Positions 51,802 to 60,607 are shown, counted from the first letter of the stretch. The stretch is 64,000 bases of DNA from Prosthecomicrobium sp. N25 (GCF_037203705.1 NZ_JBBCAT010000001.1:2453418-2517417), one strand, 5' to 3'. Program-made: numbers and translations. Notes: generated by a model not told the origin, from the sequence alone.

Positions 51802-53765
51802 ACCCGTCTCGCCGACAGGCTGCGGCCGGCGGCGCAGCCGGGGCTCTCTCGGCGCTCTTCGGGCTGCCGACCGCCGCCCAGACCACCAACCCAGGAGGCT
51901 CCGCCGTGCCAGCCGACCGCATCCTCGTCAACGGGCGCTTCTCGACACTGGATCGAGCGAATCCGGCCCCGGACGCCGTCGCCATCGCGGACGGGCGATT
52001 TCTGGCCGTCGGCACCGAGGGCGAGATCCGCGCGCTGGCCGGACCGCGGACGCAGGTGATCGACCTCGGCGGTCGACGCGCGGTTCCCGGACTGATCGAC
52101 AGCCACATGCACATCATCCGCGGCGGACTGAACTACAACATGGAACTCCGTTGGGACGGCGTGCGCTCCCTCGGCCAGGCGCTGGAGATGCTGAAGCGGC
52201 AGGTCGCCGTGACGCCGCCGCCGCAATGGGTCCGCGTCGTGGGCGGATTCACAGAGCACCAGTTCGTCGAGAAGAGACTGCCGACGCTGGACGAACTCAA
52301 CGCGATCGCGCCGGATACGCCGGTGTTCATCCTGCATCTCTACGACCGGGCCCTCCTGAACAGAGCGGCGTTGCGGGTGGTCGGCTACACGAAGGAGACG
52401 CCGGATCCGCCCGGGGGCGAGATCCAGCGCGACTCGGCCGGCAATCCGACGGGTCTTCTGCTCGCCCGCCCGAACGCCACGATCCTGTACGCGACGCTCG
52501 CCCGGGGGCCGAAGCTGCCTCCCGAATACCAGCTCAATTCGACGCGCCATTTCATGCGCGAGATGAACCGGCTCGGCGTGACCGGCGTCATCGACGCGGG
52601 CGGCGGCTTCCAGAGCTATCCGGACGACTATGCGATTATCGAGAAGCTCCACGCCGAAGGCGAGCTCACGCTCCGGATCGCCTACAACCTGTTCACCCAG
52701 AAGCCGAAACAGGAACTGGCCGACTTTCAGGGATGGGCGAAGCAGGTCAGACCGGGCCAGGGCGACGATCTCTATCGCCACAACGGCGCCGGCGAAATGC
52801 TGGTCTACGCCGCGGCCGATTTCGAGGACTTCCGCGTCGAACGGCCGGAATTGCCGGCCACCATGGAATCCGAACTCGAACCGGTCGTCCGCCTGCTGGC
52901 GCAGAACCGCTGGCCGTGGCGGCTGCACGCCACCTACGACGAGACCATCACCCGGGCGCTGGACGTCTTCGAAAAGGTCGACCGCGACGTTCCCTTGCGC
53001 GGTTTGCATTGGCTCTTCGACCATTGCGAGACGATCAGCGACCGCAACATCGACCGTATCGCGGCCCTGGGCGGCGGCATCGCCGTGCAGCACCGCATGA
53101 TGTTCCAGGGAGAAGATTTCGTGGCGCGCTATGGAGCCGCGGCGGCCGAGCGAACGCCGCCGGTCGCGCGCATGCTGGAGGCGGGCGTGCCCGTGGGTGC
53201 GGGCACCGACGCAACGCGCGTGGCGAGCTACAACCCATGGGTCTCGCTGGCATGGCTCGTCACGGGCCGGACCCTTGGCGGGCTGCAGCTTTATCCGCAG
53301 CGCAACCGGCTCGATCGCGAAAAGGCGCTGAGGCTGTGGACGGAAGCGAACACCTGGTTTTCGACCGAGCAGGGCAAGAAGGGACAGATCAAGGCCGGCC
53401 AGCTCGCCGACCTGGCCGTTCTGGACCGCGACTACATGACGGTGCCCGAAGACGAGATCCAGGACATCACGAGTGTCCTGACCTTGCTCGGCGGCCGGCC
53501 CGTCCACGGGGCCGGCGACTTCGCTGGTTTGAACCCGCCGCTCCCGCCCGCCATGCCGGACTGGTCGCCGGTGCGCACCTTCGGCGGCTACCAGAAGCGG
53601 GCCGAGGCCGGGAACCGCGGACATGCTTTCGCGGCCGCCTGCGGCTGTGCGAAAACCTGCGGCATCCACGGACATGACCACGCGAGGGTCTGGGCCGCCA
53701 ACCCGCCCGCGTCCGACAGCAAGAGTTTCTGGGGGGCGCTCGGCTGCGCCTGCTGGGCGGTCTGA
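51798..53765 (+). CDS. Amidohydrolase (family 3) with export signal and Cys/His-rich tail
   Basis: 655 aa. Starts NPSRRQAAAGGAAGALSALF, a twin-arginine-like signal, then the composite beta-sandwich (DRILVNGRFSTLDRANPAPD). The metal-binding start is GLIDSHMHIIRGGLN; later metal His lies in HATYDETITRALDV and HWLFDHCETIS, and GAGTDATRVASYNP gives the catalytic Asp. The barrel end has KAGQLADLAVLDRDYM, typical of YtcJ-like amidohydrolases. The last 60 residues are unusual: ACGCAKTCGIHGHDH then GCACWAV, a metal-binding-looking tail. It probably hydrolyses an amide or cyclic ester in the periplasm. Confidence 0.9.
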   Translation: MNPSRRQAAAGGAAGALSALFGLPTAAQTTNPGGSAVPADRILVNGRFSTLDRANPAPDAVAIADGRFLAVGTEGEIRALAGPRTQVIDLGGRRAVPGLIDSHMHIIRGGLNYNMELRWDGVRSLGQALEMLKRQVAVTPPPQWVRVVGGFTEHQFVEKRLPTLDELNAIAPDTPVFILHLYDRALLNRAALRVVGYTKETPDPPGGEIQRDSAGNPTGLLLARPNATILYATLARGPKLPPEYQLNSTRHFMREMNRLGVTGVIDAGGGFQSYPDDYAIIEKLHAEGELTLRIAYNLFTQKPKQELADFQGWAKQVRPGQGDDLYRHNGAGEMLVYAAADFEDFRVERPELPATMESELEPVVRLLAQNRWPWRLHATYDETITRALDVFEKVDRDVPLRGLHWLFDHCETISDRNIDRIAALGGGIAVQHRMMFQGEDFVARYGAAAAERTPPVARMLEAGVPVGAGTDATRVASYNPWVSLAWLVTGRTLGGLQLYPQRNRLDREKALRLWTEANTWFSTEQGKKGQIKAGQLADLAVLDRDYMTVPEDEIQDITSVLTLLGGRPVHGAGDFAGLNPPLPPAMPDWSPVRTFGGYQKRAEAGNRGHAFAAACGCAKTCGIHGHDHARVWAANPPASDSKSFWGALGCACWAV

Positions 53766-53834
53766 GATGGTCGGGCTCCGCGCCGTGCCGTCAACGCCGT
53801 TTGCCTGGCATGACCTGCAGGGCGAGGCACAGCC

Positions 53835-55457
53835 ATGAACCAGCCTGCGCCGGCCTCCAGCTTCGCCCCGTTGCGCAACAGGGTCTTCGCGGTCCTGTGG
53901 TGTGCGACGGTCCTCGGCAACATCGGCAGCTTCATGCGCGACGTCGCCAGCGCATGGCTCGTCACGGACCTCTCCGGCGCGCCGGCGGCCGTCGCCCTGG
54001 TCCAGGCGGCCGCGACCCTGCCCATCTTTCTGCTCGCCATCCCAGCCGGTGTTCTGTCCGACATCCTCGATCGCCGCCGGTTCCTGATCGCGATCCAGAT
54101 CCTGCTCGGGCTCGTCAGCCTCTCGCTGATGGCCTTAGCTCAGACCGGACAGCTCGGCGTCGGCAGTCTTGTCGCGTTGACCTTCCTGGGCGGCGTCGGC
54201 GCCGCGCTGATGGCCCCGACCTGGCAGGCGATCGTCCCGGAACTGGTCTCGAAGGGCGAGCTGAAGACCGCGGTGGCGCTGAATTCCTTGGGAATCAACA
54301 TCGCACGATCGATCGGCCCGGCCCTCGGCGGCCTCATCCTCGCCAGCTTCGGAGCGGGCGTCACGTATGGGGCGGACGTGCTCAGCTACCTGCTGGTCGT
54401 CGCGGCCCTGGTGTGGTGGAGACGCGCGCCAGACATCGACGACGCGCTGCACGAACGCTTCGCGGGCGCCTTCCGCGCCGGCCTGCGCTATGCCCGGGCC
54501 AGTCGCGAATTGCACGTCGTGCTGTTGCGCGCCGCAATCTTCTTCGCCTGCGCCAGCGCCGTCTGGGCGCTTCTGCCGCTCGTGGCGCGCAACCTGCTCG
54601 GCGGCGGGGCGGGCTTCTACGGCGTGTTGCTCGGTGCGGTCGGCGCGGGAGCGATCCTCGGCGCGCTGGCCTTGCCGAAGCTGCGCAGCCGGTTCGATGC
54701 CGACGCCCTGCTGTTGCTCGCCGGCCTGACGATCGCCGGTGTGATCGGCGCGCTGGCATTCGCCCCGCCGCAAGGGGTGGCCGTGACGATCCTGGTTTTG
54801 CTCGGCGCCGGCTGGATCGTCGCCTTGACGACCCTCAACGGGGCCGCGCAGGCGATCCTGCCGAATTGGGTGCGCGGCCGGGCGCTCGCCGTCTACCTGA
54901 CGGTGTTCAACGGTGCGATGACGGCGGGAAGCCTGGGATGGGGCGCCGTGGCGCAAGCCGTTGGGATCAGCGGCACGCTGATTCTGGCCGCAGCGGCGCT
55001 GCTCGCCGCCGCTCTCGTCATGCACCGGGTCAAGCTGCCGATCGGCGAGGCCGACCTCACACCCTCCAACCACTGGCCCGAGCCGCTGCTCGCCGCGCCC
55101 GTCGAACATGATCGCGGACCGGTTCTGATCCTGATCGAATACCGCGTCGCAGCCTCGGCCCGCGAAGAATTCCTGCTGGCGGTCCATAGGCTCGCCACCG
55201 TGAGGCGGCGCGACGGGGCCCATGGGTGGGGCATCACCGAGGATACGGCGGATCCGGAACGGCTCGTCGAATGGTTCATGGTCTCGTCATGGGCCGAGCA
55301 CCTGCGCCAGCACCGCCGGGTTTCGAAAGCCGACGCCGATCTGCAGGCCGAGGTCGCCCGTTACCACACCGGACCCGATGCCCCGGTGGTCCGCCATTTC
55401 CTGGATGTCGAACGGCCGGCAGCCCCCTCGGTCGTCGTCAAGGAATCGGCCCGGTGA
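53835..55457 (+). CDS. MFS exporter (EntS-like) with C-terminal ABM-like domain
   Basis: 540 aa. Residues about 15-415 have twelve hydrophobic spans of the MFS_3 (EntS-like) type: LWCATVLGNIGSFMRDVASA and AIPAGVLSDILDRRRFLIAI. The last 110 residues are soluble, with VLILIEYRVAASAREEFLLA and ERLVEWFMVSSWAEHLRQHR, which resembles a ferredoxin-like antibiotic-biosynthesis-monooxygenase (ABM) domain, perhaps binding the exported molecule. Such fusions are known in this MFS subgroup. It starts 69 bases after the amidohydrolase. Confidence 0.9.
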   Translation: MNQPAPASSFAPLRNRVFAVLWCATVLGNIGSFMRDVASAWLVTDLSGAPAAVALVQAAATLPIFLLAIPAGVLSDILDRRRFLIAIQILLGLVSLSLMALAQTGQLGVGSLVALTFLGGVGAALMAPTWQAIVPELVSKGELKTAVALNSLGINIARSIGPALGGLILASFGAGVTYGADVLSYLLVVAALVWWRRAPDIDDALHERFAGAFRAGLRYARASRELHVVLLRAAIFFACASAVWALLPLVARNLLGGGAGFYGVLLGAVGAGAILGALALPKLRSRFDADALLLLAGLTIAGVIGALAFAPPQGVAVTILVLLGAGWIVALTTLNGAAQAILPNWVRGRALAVYLTVFNGAMTAGSLGWGAVAQAVGISGTLILAAAALLAAALVMHRVKLPIGEADLTPSNHWPEPLLAAPVEHDRGPVLILIEYRVAASAREEFLLAVHRLATVRRRDGAHGWGITEDTADPERLVEWFMVSSWAEHLRQHRRVSKADADLQAEVARYHTGPDAPVVRHFLDVERPAAPSVVVKESAR

Positions 55458-55514
55458 GCGGGCTTGAGCGGAGCGCATTGAAAGAGCACAGCCCAATGTC
55501 CCAGGAGAACGCCG

Positions 55515-56456
55515 ATGACGCTCGCCTCACCCGGACTGCATCACGTGACCTGCATCGCCATAGATCCGCAGGCCAACATCGATTTCTACACGAAAGTCCT
55601 CGGCCTGAGGCTGGTCAAAACCACGGTCAATTTCGACGCGCCGGACGTCTATCACTTCTACTACGGCGACCATGACGGCCATCCCGGCACCATCCTGACC
55701 TTCTTTCCCTTCGTGTACGCAGGCCGGGGCCGGCCCGGAAACGGCGTCACCGAGACGGTCGCGTTGGCGGTGCCCCGTCACGCTCTGGACGATTGGATGG
55801 TCCGCCTCTCGGACCACGGCGTCGACACGAGCGCGCCGTACGAGCGCATGGGGGAGCGGATCGTCAGCCTGACCGACCCTGACGGGCTGCACCTCGAAGT
55901 GGTCGAAGCGGATTTTGAGCCTTCTCCCAAGGAGGCCATTGCGGGCCTGCACGCGGTGGCGCTCCGGGTCGAGGACCCGGACCCCACCATCAAGGTGCTG
56001 ACCGACGTCCTGGGCTACCGCCAGACAAACGAGGACGCCGGCGTGCGTCGGTACTCGAGCGCCTCGGCGGCCCCGGGCCGCCATGTCGACGTGCTGTGTT
56101 CAGCCGGTCCGAAACACGCTCGGCCCGGCGGCGGAACGGTGCACCATGTCGCCTTCCGGGCAAAGGACGACACGCAACTAGCGGAGTGGCGCGAGCTGAT
56201 CGCTGGACAAGGCTTCGAGGTCACGCCCATGAAGGACCGCAAATACTTCCACTCGATCTATTTCCGCGAGCCCGGCGGCGTTCTGTTCGAGGTCGCCACC
56301 GACCCGCCGGGCTTCACCGTCGACGAAGCGCCGAACGCTCTGGGAACCTCGCTCAAACTTCCTGCCCAATTCGAGTCCCGGCGTGCGGACCTCGAGCGGC
56401 GACTGCCGCCCGTGAAACTGCCCCATACGCATCAGGCGGACATCAACCGATTTTGA
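55515..56456 (+). CDS. VOC-family ring-cleaving dioxygenase (MhqO/LinE-like)
   Basis: 313 aa from the ATG at 55515, with a GAGAAC/AGGAG region upstream. Two vicinal-oxygen-chelate modules: LHHVTCIAIDPQANIDFYTK (first His ligand) with YHFYYGDHDGHPGTILTFFP; later GTVHHVAFRAKDDTQLAEW (second His) and YFREPGGVLFEVATDPPGF (Glu). These are the Fe(II) ligands of hydroquinone-type dioxygenases such as LinE, PcpA and MhqO. It would open (chloro)hydroquinone rings, in line with quinone detoxification. Last gene of the operon. Confidence 0.92.
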   Translation: MTLASPGLHHVTCIAIDPQANIDFYTKVLGLRLVKTTVNFDAPDVYHFYYGDHDGHPGTILTFFPFVYAGRGRPGNGVTETVALAVPRHALDDWMVRLSDHGVDTSAPYERMGERIVSLTDPDGLHLEVVEADFEPSPKEAIAGLHAVALRVEDPDPTIKVLTDVLGYRQTNEDAGVRRYSSASAAPGRHVDVLCSAGPKHARPGGGTVHHVAFRAKDDTQLAEWRELIAGQGFEVTPMKDRKYFHSIYFREPGGVLFEVATDPPGFTVDEAPNALGTSLKLPAQFESRRADLERRLPPVKLPHTHQADINRF

Positions 56457-56928
56457 CTGCTGCGGCGGGAGTATTCCCTGCGTCGACAATACGGTCCCCT
56501 GATCCTATTGGGGGAGCCTAATGCGTAGGCCATGTAAAATGCGGACTCCTAGGGAGTGTTGCGGCAAGAGTGAAAAATACTCCCCGAAATTTCCAAGCTT
56601 TCTCCGGTGGAGACGCGTTCGCGTACGACTGCGTCTCCGCCATTTCGACAAGTCGTATTGTCTAAGTCCGCGAGATATACTACGGAATCCCGTGAGGCTT
56701 CATGACTTCTCTGGCATGGCGGGCCGCGCAATTCTCGCTCTCTGGCGGCTATTTCAAGTTCGTGACTCTGTGGTTTCTGTGCGGATATGCAAGCATCTGA
56801 GCTGAATCATGTTTTCACGATTGGTCCTGCCGTACTTACGTGCTCGCCATTCTCCTTGCGAGATCAACCGGCATCGGAATCAATCGCTGCGATCGAACGC
56901 CCTTTCCGGTTCGCTAGATTCGAGCCCT
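56457..56928. other. Intergenic stretch after the dioxygenase operon
   Basis: About 470 bases, more A+T-rich than the surroundings. A 9-base inverted repeat, GGGAGTATT (56467-56475) and AATACTCCC (56576-56584), flanks a 100-base segment and might be the ends of a small non-autonomous element or an RNA structure. No gene is recognised. The right edge is the start of an ABC ATPase fragment. Confidence 0.4.
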
Positions 56929-57159
56929 GACCCGCGCCATCCCTACACCCGCTGGCTGCTCTCCTCGCGGGTCGACAAGGCCGCGCCCGGCTCGCGCCTC
57001 GTTACCATCCCGGGCTCCCCGCCGGACCTCGCCGCCCTGCCGACCGGCTGCGCCTTCCGGGAACGCTGCGCGGTCGCCGAGCCCCGCTGCGCCACCGTAC
57101 GGCCGTCCTTCGTCCGGCGCGACCAGGCCCGCGGCGACGCCTGCCTGCTCGGCAGCTGA
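56929..57159 (+). pseudogene. Oligopeptide ABC ATPase C-terminal remnant
   Basis: Encodes DPRHPYTRWLLSSRVDKAAP, then TIPGSPPDLAALPTGCAFRE and RCAVAEPRCA, the oligo_HPY end (H-P-Y-T-x-x-L...I-x-G-x-x-P-x-L...GC-x-F-x-x-R-C) of Dpp/Opp ATPases. Both nucleotide-binding motifs are absent and the upstream sequence is unrelated. It is similar in type, but not the same sequence, as the ATPase at 41715-43505. Confidence 0.75.
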
Positions 57160-57181
57160 ACCGGGTCTCTCCGCCCGCCCG

Positions 57182-57775
57182 TCAGATGCCGTCGGACGTC
57201 GTGGCGCCGAAGACGCCGGACGCGGCGTAGACCGGGCGCACGGCGATCAGGCTTCGGAGATGCATTTCGTCGTGGAACGGGATTTTCACACCCTTCCGGC
57301 CAACCAGCGACTTGGCGATCGTGTAGGCCTTCTGCCAGTGCGGATGCCAGCCCACCGGGGCGGGGCCGCCTGCGTGGACGTAGTAGAGCGCCCCGGCAAT
57401 GTAGGCGGCCGCTTCGTCTTCGGAATTGGTGGTGTAGGTCCTGCTGCCTCGGCGCGTATCGATCCCGCTGGCCCCGTAGATGTCATGGATCGCGTGGGCG
57501 CATTCGTGCACGAGGTAGCTCAACTGCATGACATCGGCGTCGTTGAAATGCGGCGACAGGCTGATGTCGTTGGACGACACCTTGTAGCTCGCGCCGACGC
57601 CCTTGTCCTGCGCCTCGACCACGACCCCGATCTCGTTGGCGGCCACCAGCGAGGCGAGCGCCCGGTAGGCCGCGCCGTCGATGCTGATCGTGCTCAGGCT
57701 GAAATCGATGCGTTGGACGGCCTGGGACAGAAGCGTCTTGACGATGACGGCTCTGGCTTGCTGCGGGCTGGACAT
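57182..57775 (-). CDS. Putative zincin-like metallopeptidase of unknown family
   Basis: 197 aa from the ATG at 57775. It carries YLVHECAHAIHDIYG, an HExxH zinc-site motif (H-E-C-A-H), and 30 residues later NSEDEAAAYIAGALYYVHAG, where a Glu in E-x-x-A could be the third ligand as in gluzincins. No signal peptide or membrane span. The length is short for a protease, and I do not recognise the family; it resembles small domains found as toxins or effectors in other bacteria. It is an intact frame surrounded by remnants. Function unknown. Confidence 0.7.
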   Translation of the reverse strand: MSSPQQARAVIVKTLLSQAVQRIDFSLSTISIDGAAYRALASLVAANEIGVVVEAQDKGVGASYKVSSNDISLSPHFNDADVMQLSYLVHECAHAIHDIYGASGIDTRRGSRTYTTNSEDEAAAYIAGALYYVHAGGPAPVGWHPHWQKAYTIAKSLVGRKGVKIPFHDEMHLRSLIAVRPVYAASGVFGATTSDGI

Positions 57776-57889
57776 GGCGATCTCCCTGTCGAGGACCTGG
57801 GGGTCGGTTGACCCTCGACGGTCACCCTAGTCCGCCGGCCGGCGCACCGCCGTTCCCCTGGGAACAGGCCTGCTTCGGCCACGCCCCGG

Positions 57890-58345
57890 TCAGCGCTGCC
57901 CCGTCCCGGACCGTTCGATCGAACTCAGCAGGGTCCGCTTGGCGGATTCCAGGTGCTTGCGGCAGAAGTACTCGGCGTCGATCGCGCTCTTCGACCTGAG
58001 CCCGCCGATTAAGGCGAGGTGCTCCTCGATGGCGATCCGGTTTCGCTCCATCTGGTCCTTCTTGTTCCACTGGTAGTGGTAGTGGAACATCAGCAAGATG
58101 ACGTCGTAGAAGTTCTCGAAGAAGCGGTTGCTGGCCGCGCTCTGGACAAGCCGATGGAACCGGTCGTCGAGCTCGGAGAAGTCGGTGAAGCGCGTCCCGA
58201 CCTCGGTCAGCAGGGCAGTGCTCCGCCTCGATCGCCGCCAACGTGGGCCAGGCCGGGTGGTCGTCGGCCATCGCACGAAGGTCATGTACACGCGCGGCGC
58301 GCCCGGCTCCTGCTCGGCCGGCCTTCCGCAAGGCCGCCCGGCGCA
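57890..58345 (-). pseudogene. GntR/FCD regulator remnant, frameshifted
   Basis: The C-terminal FCD half is well kept: FTDFSELDDRFHRLVQSAAS, FFENFYDVILLMFHYHYQWN, RNRIAIEEHLALIGGL and DAEYFCRKHLESAKRTLLSS. The preceding piece (HDLRAMADDHPAWPTLAAIE) is in another frame, and the DNA-binding domain is lost. It ends where a P-type ATPase fragment starts. Confidence 0.7.
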
Positions 58346-58445
58346 GCCCCGGGTAGCGGGCGATGGCGGCGGCAGTCCCTGCATGATCGCCAGTGATCAT
58401 CTTAACGCGGATGCCGGCGGGCCGGCATTCGGCAACGGCTGTAAT
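58346..58445 (-). pseudogene. P-type cation ATPase fragment
   Basis: A short frame encodes AVAECRPAGIRVKMITGDHA then GTAAAIA, the hinge region (A-G-I-x-V-x-M-I/L-T-G-D-x) of a P-type ATPase. Only about 30 residues are left, fused in frame to the GntR remnant. Confidence 0.6.
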
Positions 58446-58570
58446 AGCCTGGCCCGGGCCGGGCTCCTTTCCCTCGCCGACTGGCTCGGCTCGGACGAGC
58501 GTCAATTCGACTACCACCTCGTGGTGACGATGCCCCTGAAACGACCCCGGTTCTATTCCGGGGCTTGCCG

Positions 58571-58708
58571 ATGGCCCGGCGGATCATCGAAGCTCGGCGG
58601 ATCGACTACAACGGCCACCGACCTCACACGAGCCTCGGCGGCCTCACCCCCGAACGAGTTGCAGCCCGGTCCAGACAGGACCACAACCAGAACGGATTCT
58701 GGTCGTGA
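58571..58708 (+). pseudogene. IS3-family transposase OrfB C-terminal remnant
   Basis: Encodes MARRIIEARRIDYNGHRPHT, then SLGGLTPERVAARSRQDHNQ and NGFWS, ending TGA: the final part of IS3-type OrfB (W/R-R-x-D-Y-N-x-x-R-P-H-x-S-L-G-x-L-T-P). Catalytic residues other than the last region are absent. Sequence just after the stop resembles that after the OrfB remnant near 33.15 kb. Confidence 0.75.
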
Positions 58709-58808
58709 ACGAGGGCATTCAGTGGGCAACGTCAACTCAGGGGCAGGTCAGGGGCGTTTATGGCGGTCTCTAACTGACTTCAACCCGCAAGCGTTGCTCT
58801 GGGTTCAA

Positions 58809-59849
58809 CTAAAGCTTCTCCGCCAGGACGGCGCGCAGAAGCGGATGTTCGCGGACGAGTTCAAAGCCGAAGTCGATGCAGCCGTGGACAAAGCCGTTAC
58901 CGATTACCATGTCGATGTCCTTTCCGGCCCCCTCGGCACTAAGCGCCGCGACCTGGAAATTCGTCGCCATGCTGAAGAACAGAAGGCTGCCCCGATCCTT
59001 CGTGCATAAGATGGCTGCTGTCTCGGTTCCGCTGACGTTGGTCACGTTGATCACGAAATCGAAGAGCTTCCCTTTGGTCAGCCGTCTGGCAAGCTCGAAC
59101 ACCGGAACGGCTTCCTTCAGATCGACCTGAACGACCTCGTCGACGACACCCAAAGATCGCATCGCATCGAGATGAGGCAGACTGACGTCGAACGCGACGA
59201 TGCAACTGCCCGGCCCGGAGGCCTGCCGTGCCGCGACGGCGGCCATCAAACCAGCCTTTCCGGCGCCCAGGACCGCGACCGATTGCCCGGCCTTCACCCA
59301 CCGTTGAACGGAGGCGGGGGCACCGCACACGTCAATGATGCTCAGCGCGAGGCGGATATCGAAATCGTCCGGAATCACTCCGATATTGGCCGTCTCAAAG
59401 AGAATCGCCGTACCGCGGACGGCGACCTGAGCGGTTGCAACGTTGACGCTTAGGACTTCGTCCACGACCAGCGGGATCAGCGACAGAGATATGCTCGGAC
59501 AGACGAGCTGACCAACTTTCAAATGTCGAGCAGGATGGTTCGATCCGATTTCGAGGATCCGGCCGACCAGCACCCCACCGGAATTCGTGATCGGGTTGTG
59601 CATCTTGCCGCGCTTTCGAACGATATCGCGGATTCGTTCGGCTACGCCGTCGGGGTCGCCTCCGGCTTCTTCGGCGAGCTGGCGCATGCTCGACGAGTCG
59701 AGATTCAGGAGTTCCACATCGATGAGAATTTCGTTGTCCCAGATCTCCGGAGTGGCGTCGACCCTGGCGGCCGGTTGGGGCATGCCACCGCCGGCGCGAT
59801 GTGAACCGTAGATGCATCCTGGGCAATCAGGCACGGGCTTACCTCTCAA
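58809..59849 (-). CDS. kdd: L-erythro-3,5-diaminohexanoate dehydrogenase homolog
   Basis: 346 aa, the length of Kdd. Start region CPGCIYGSHRAGGGMPQPAA (K/C-x-Y-G-x-H-R) and DNEILIDVELLNLDSSSMRQ match Kdd proteins, as do RKRGKMHNPITNSGGVLVG and ALSIIDVCGAPASVQRWV. The NAD-binding motif is VAVLGAGKAGLMAAVAA. In lysine fermenters Kdd oxidatively deaminates 3,5-diaminohexanoate to 5-amino-3-oxohexanoate. No lysine aminomutase gene is in view; instead the gene overlaps (ATGA) the ATPase of a polar amino-acid importer, so it probably acts on an imported beta-amino acid. Family call strong, substrate uncertain. Confidence 0.85.
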   Translation of the reverse strand: MRGKPVPDCPGCIYGSHRAGGGMPQPAARVDATPEIWDNEILIDVELLNLDSSSMRQLAEEAGGDPDGVAERIRDIVRKRGKMHNPITNSGGVLVGRILEIGSNHPARHLKVGQLVCPSISLSLIPLVVDEVLSVNVATAQVAVRGTAILFETANIGVIPDDFDIRLALSIIDVCGAPASVQRWVKAGQSVAVLGAGKAGLMAAVAARQASGPGSCIVAFDVSLPHLDAMRSLGVVDEVVQVDLKEAVPVFELARRLTKGKLFDFVINVTNVSGTETAAILCTKDRGSLLFFSMATNFQVAALSAEGAGKDIDMVIGNGFVHGCIDFGFELVREHPLLRAVLAEKL

Positions 59850-60607
59850 TGCATGATGCTAGCGAGAAAGTCGCGAAGCCTCGGGATCGGAGCACCGTGA
59901 AAGAAGGCGTCCGGCGGTAGATCGCAGAGGATCCGGCCGTGGTCCATGAACGCGACACGATGGGCCGCACGGCGCGCGAAGCCCATCTCGTGGGTTACGA
60001 CAAGCATCGCGATGCCGGTCGAGGTGAGTTCCTCCATGACCGCGAGGACCTCGCCGACGGTCTCAGGATCGAGCGCCGAGGTCGGTTCGTCGAAAAGCAG
60101 GATCTCTGGCTCCATGGCGAGGGCCCGCGCGATGGCGACACGCTGCTGCTGGCCACCGGAGAGTTGCGCCGGATACTTGTCCACCTGATCCGCCAGACCA
60201 ACACGGGCGATGAGGTCGCCGGCCAGGCGATCCGCCTCATCCCGCGCAAGCTTGCGCGTGCGCTGCGGAGCGAGGGAGACGTTCCGCCGTACGGTAAGAT
60301 GCGGAAACAGGTTGAACGACTGGAAAACCATGCCGACGCGACGGCGGGCATGAGCCAAGTCCTGTTTCGGAGCATGGAGCGGCGTGTCGAACAGTTCGAG
60401 TGTTCCCGACCCCAGCGGCTCCAGTCCGTTGATCACACGTAGAAGTGTCGACTTGCCGCTTCCGGACGGGCCGACGATGCAGATGACCTCCCCTCGTCCG
60501 ACGGTCAGGTCGACCTTGTCGAGGACTTTCAACGTCCCGAAGGCCTTCGTGAGTTCGCGGCACCGCAGAACCGGTGCACGGTCGTCCTCGGCGTGCGTTT
60601 CGGTCAT
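59846..60607 (-). CDS. Polar amino-acid ABC transporter ATPase (GlnQ/HisP-type)
   Basis: 253 aa. Walker A is GPSGSGKST near residue 45, the Q-loop is GMVFQSFNLFPHLTV, the signature LSGGQQQRVAIARAL, Walker B ILLFDEPTSALDPE and the H-loop VVTHEMGFA: all the elements, in the exact forms usual for amino-acid (PAAT) ATPases. Start overlaps the permease stop (ATGA). Drives uptake by the two permeases upstream. Confidence 0.94.
   Translation of the reverse strand: MTETHAEDDRAPVLRCRELTKAFGTLKVLDKVDLTVGRGEVICIVGPSGSGKSTLLRVINGLEPLGSGTLELFDTPLHAPKQDLAHARRRVGMVFQSFNLFPHLTVRRNVSLAPQRTRKLARDEADRLAGDLIARVGLADQVDKYPAQLSGGQQQRVAIARALAMEPEILLFDEPTSALDPETVGEVLAVMEELTSTGIAMLVVTHEMGFARRAAHRVAFMDHGRILCDLPPDAFFHGAPIPRLRDFLASIMH

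Noticed and set aside
51567-53681. 704-codon minus-strand frame opposite the amidohydrolase
   Set aside because: No motifs; antisense shadow of a gene with clear metal-binding motifs.
58385-58520. A plus-strand cas3 gene
   Set aside because: Just about 20 residues resemble the HD region, with no further Cas3 motif on either side; mentioned only as a weak observation.
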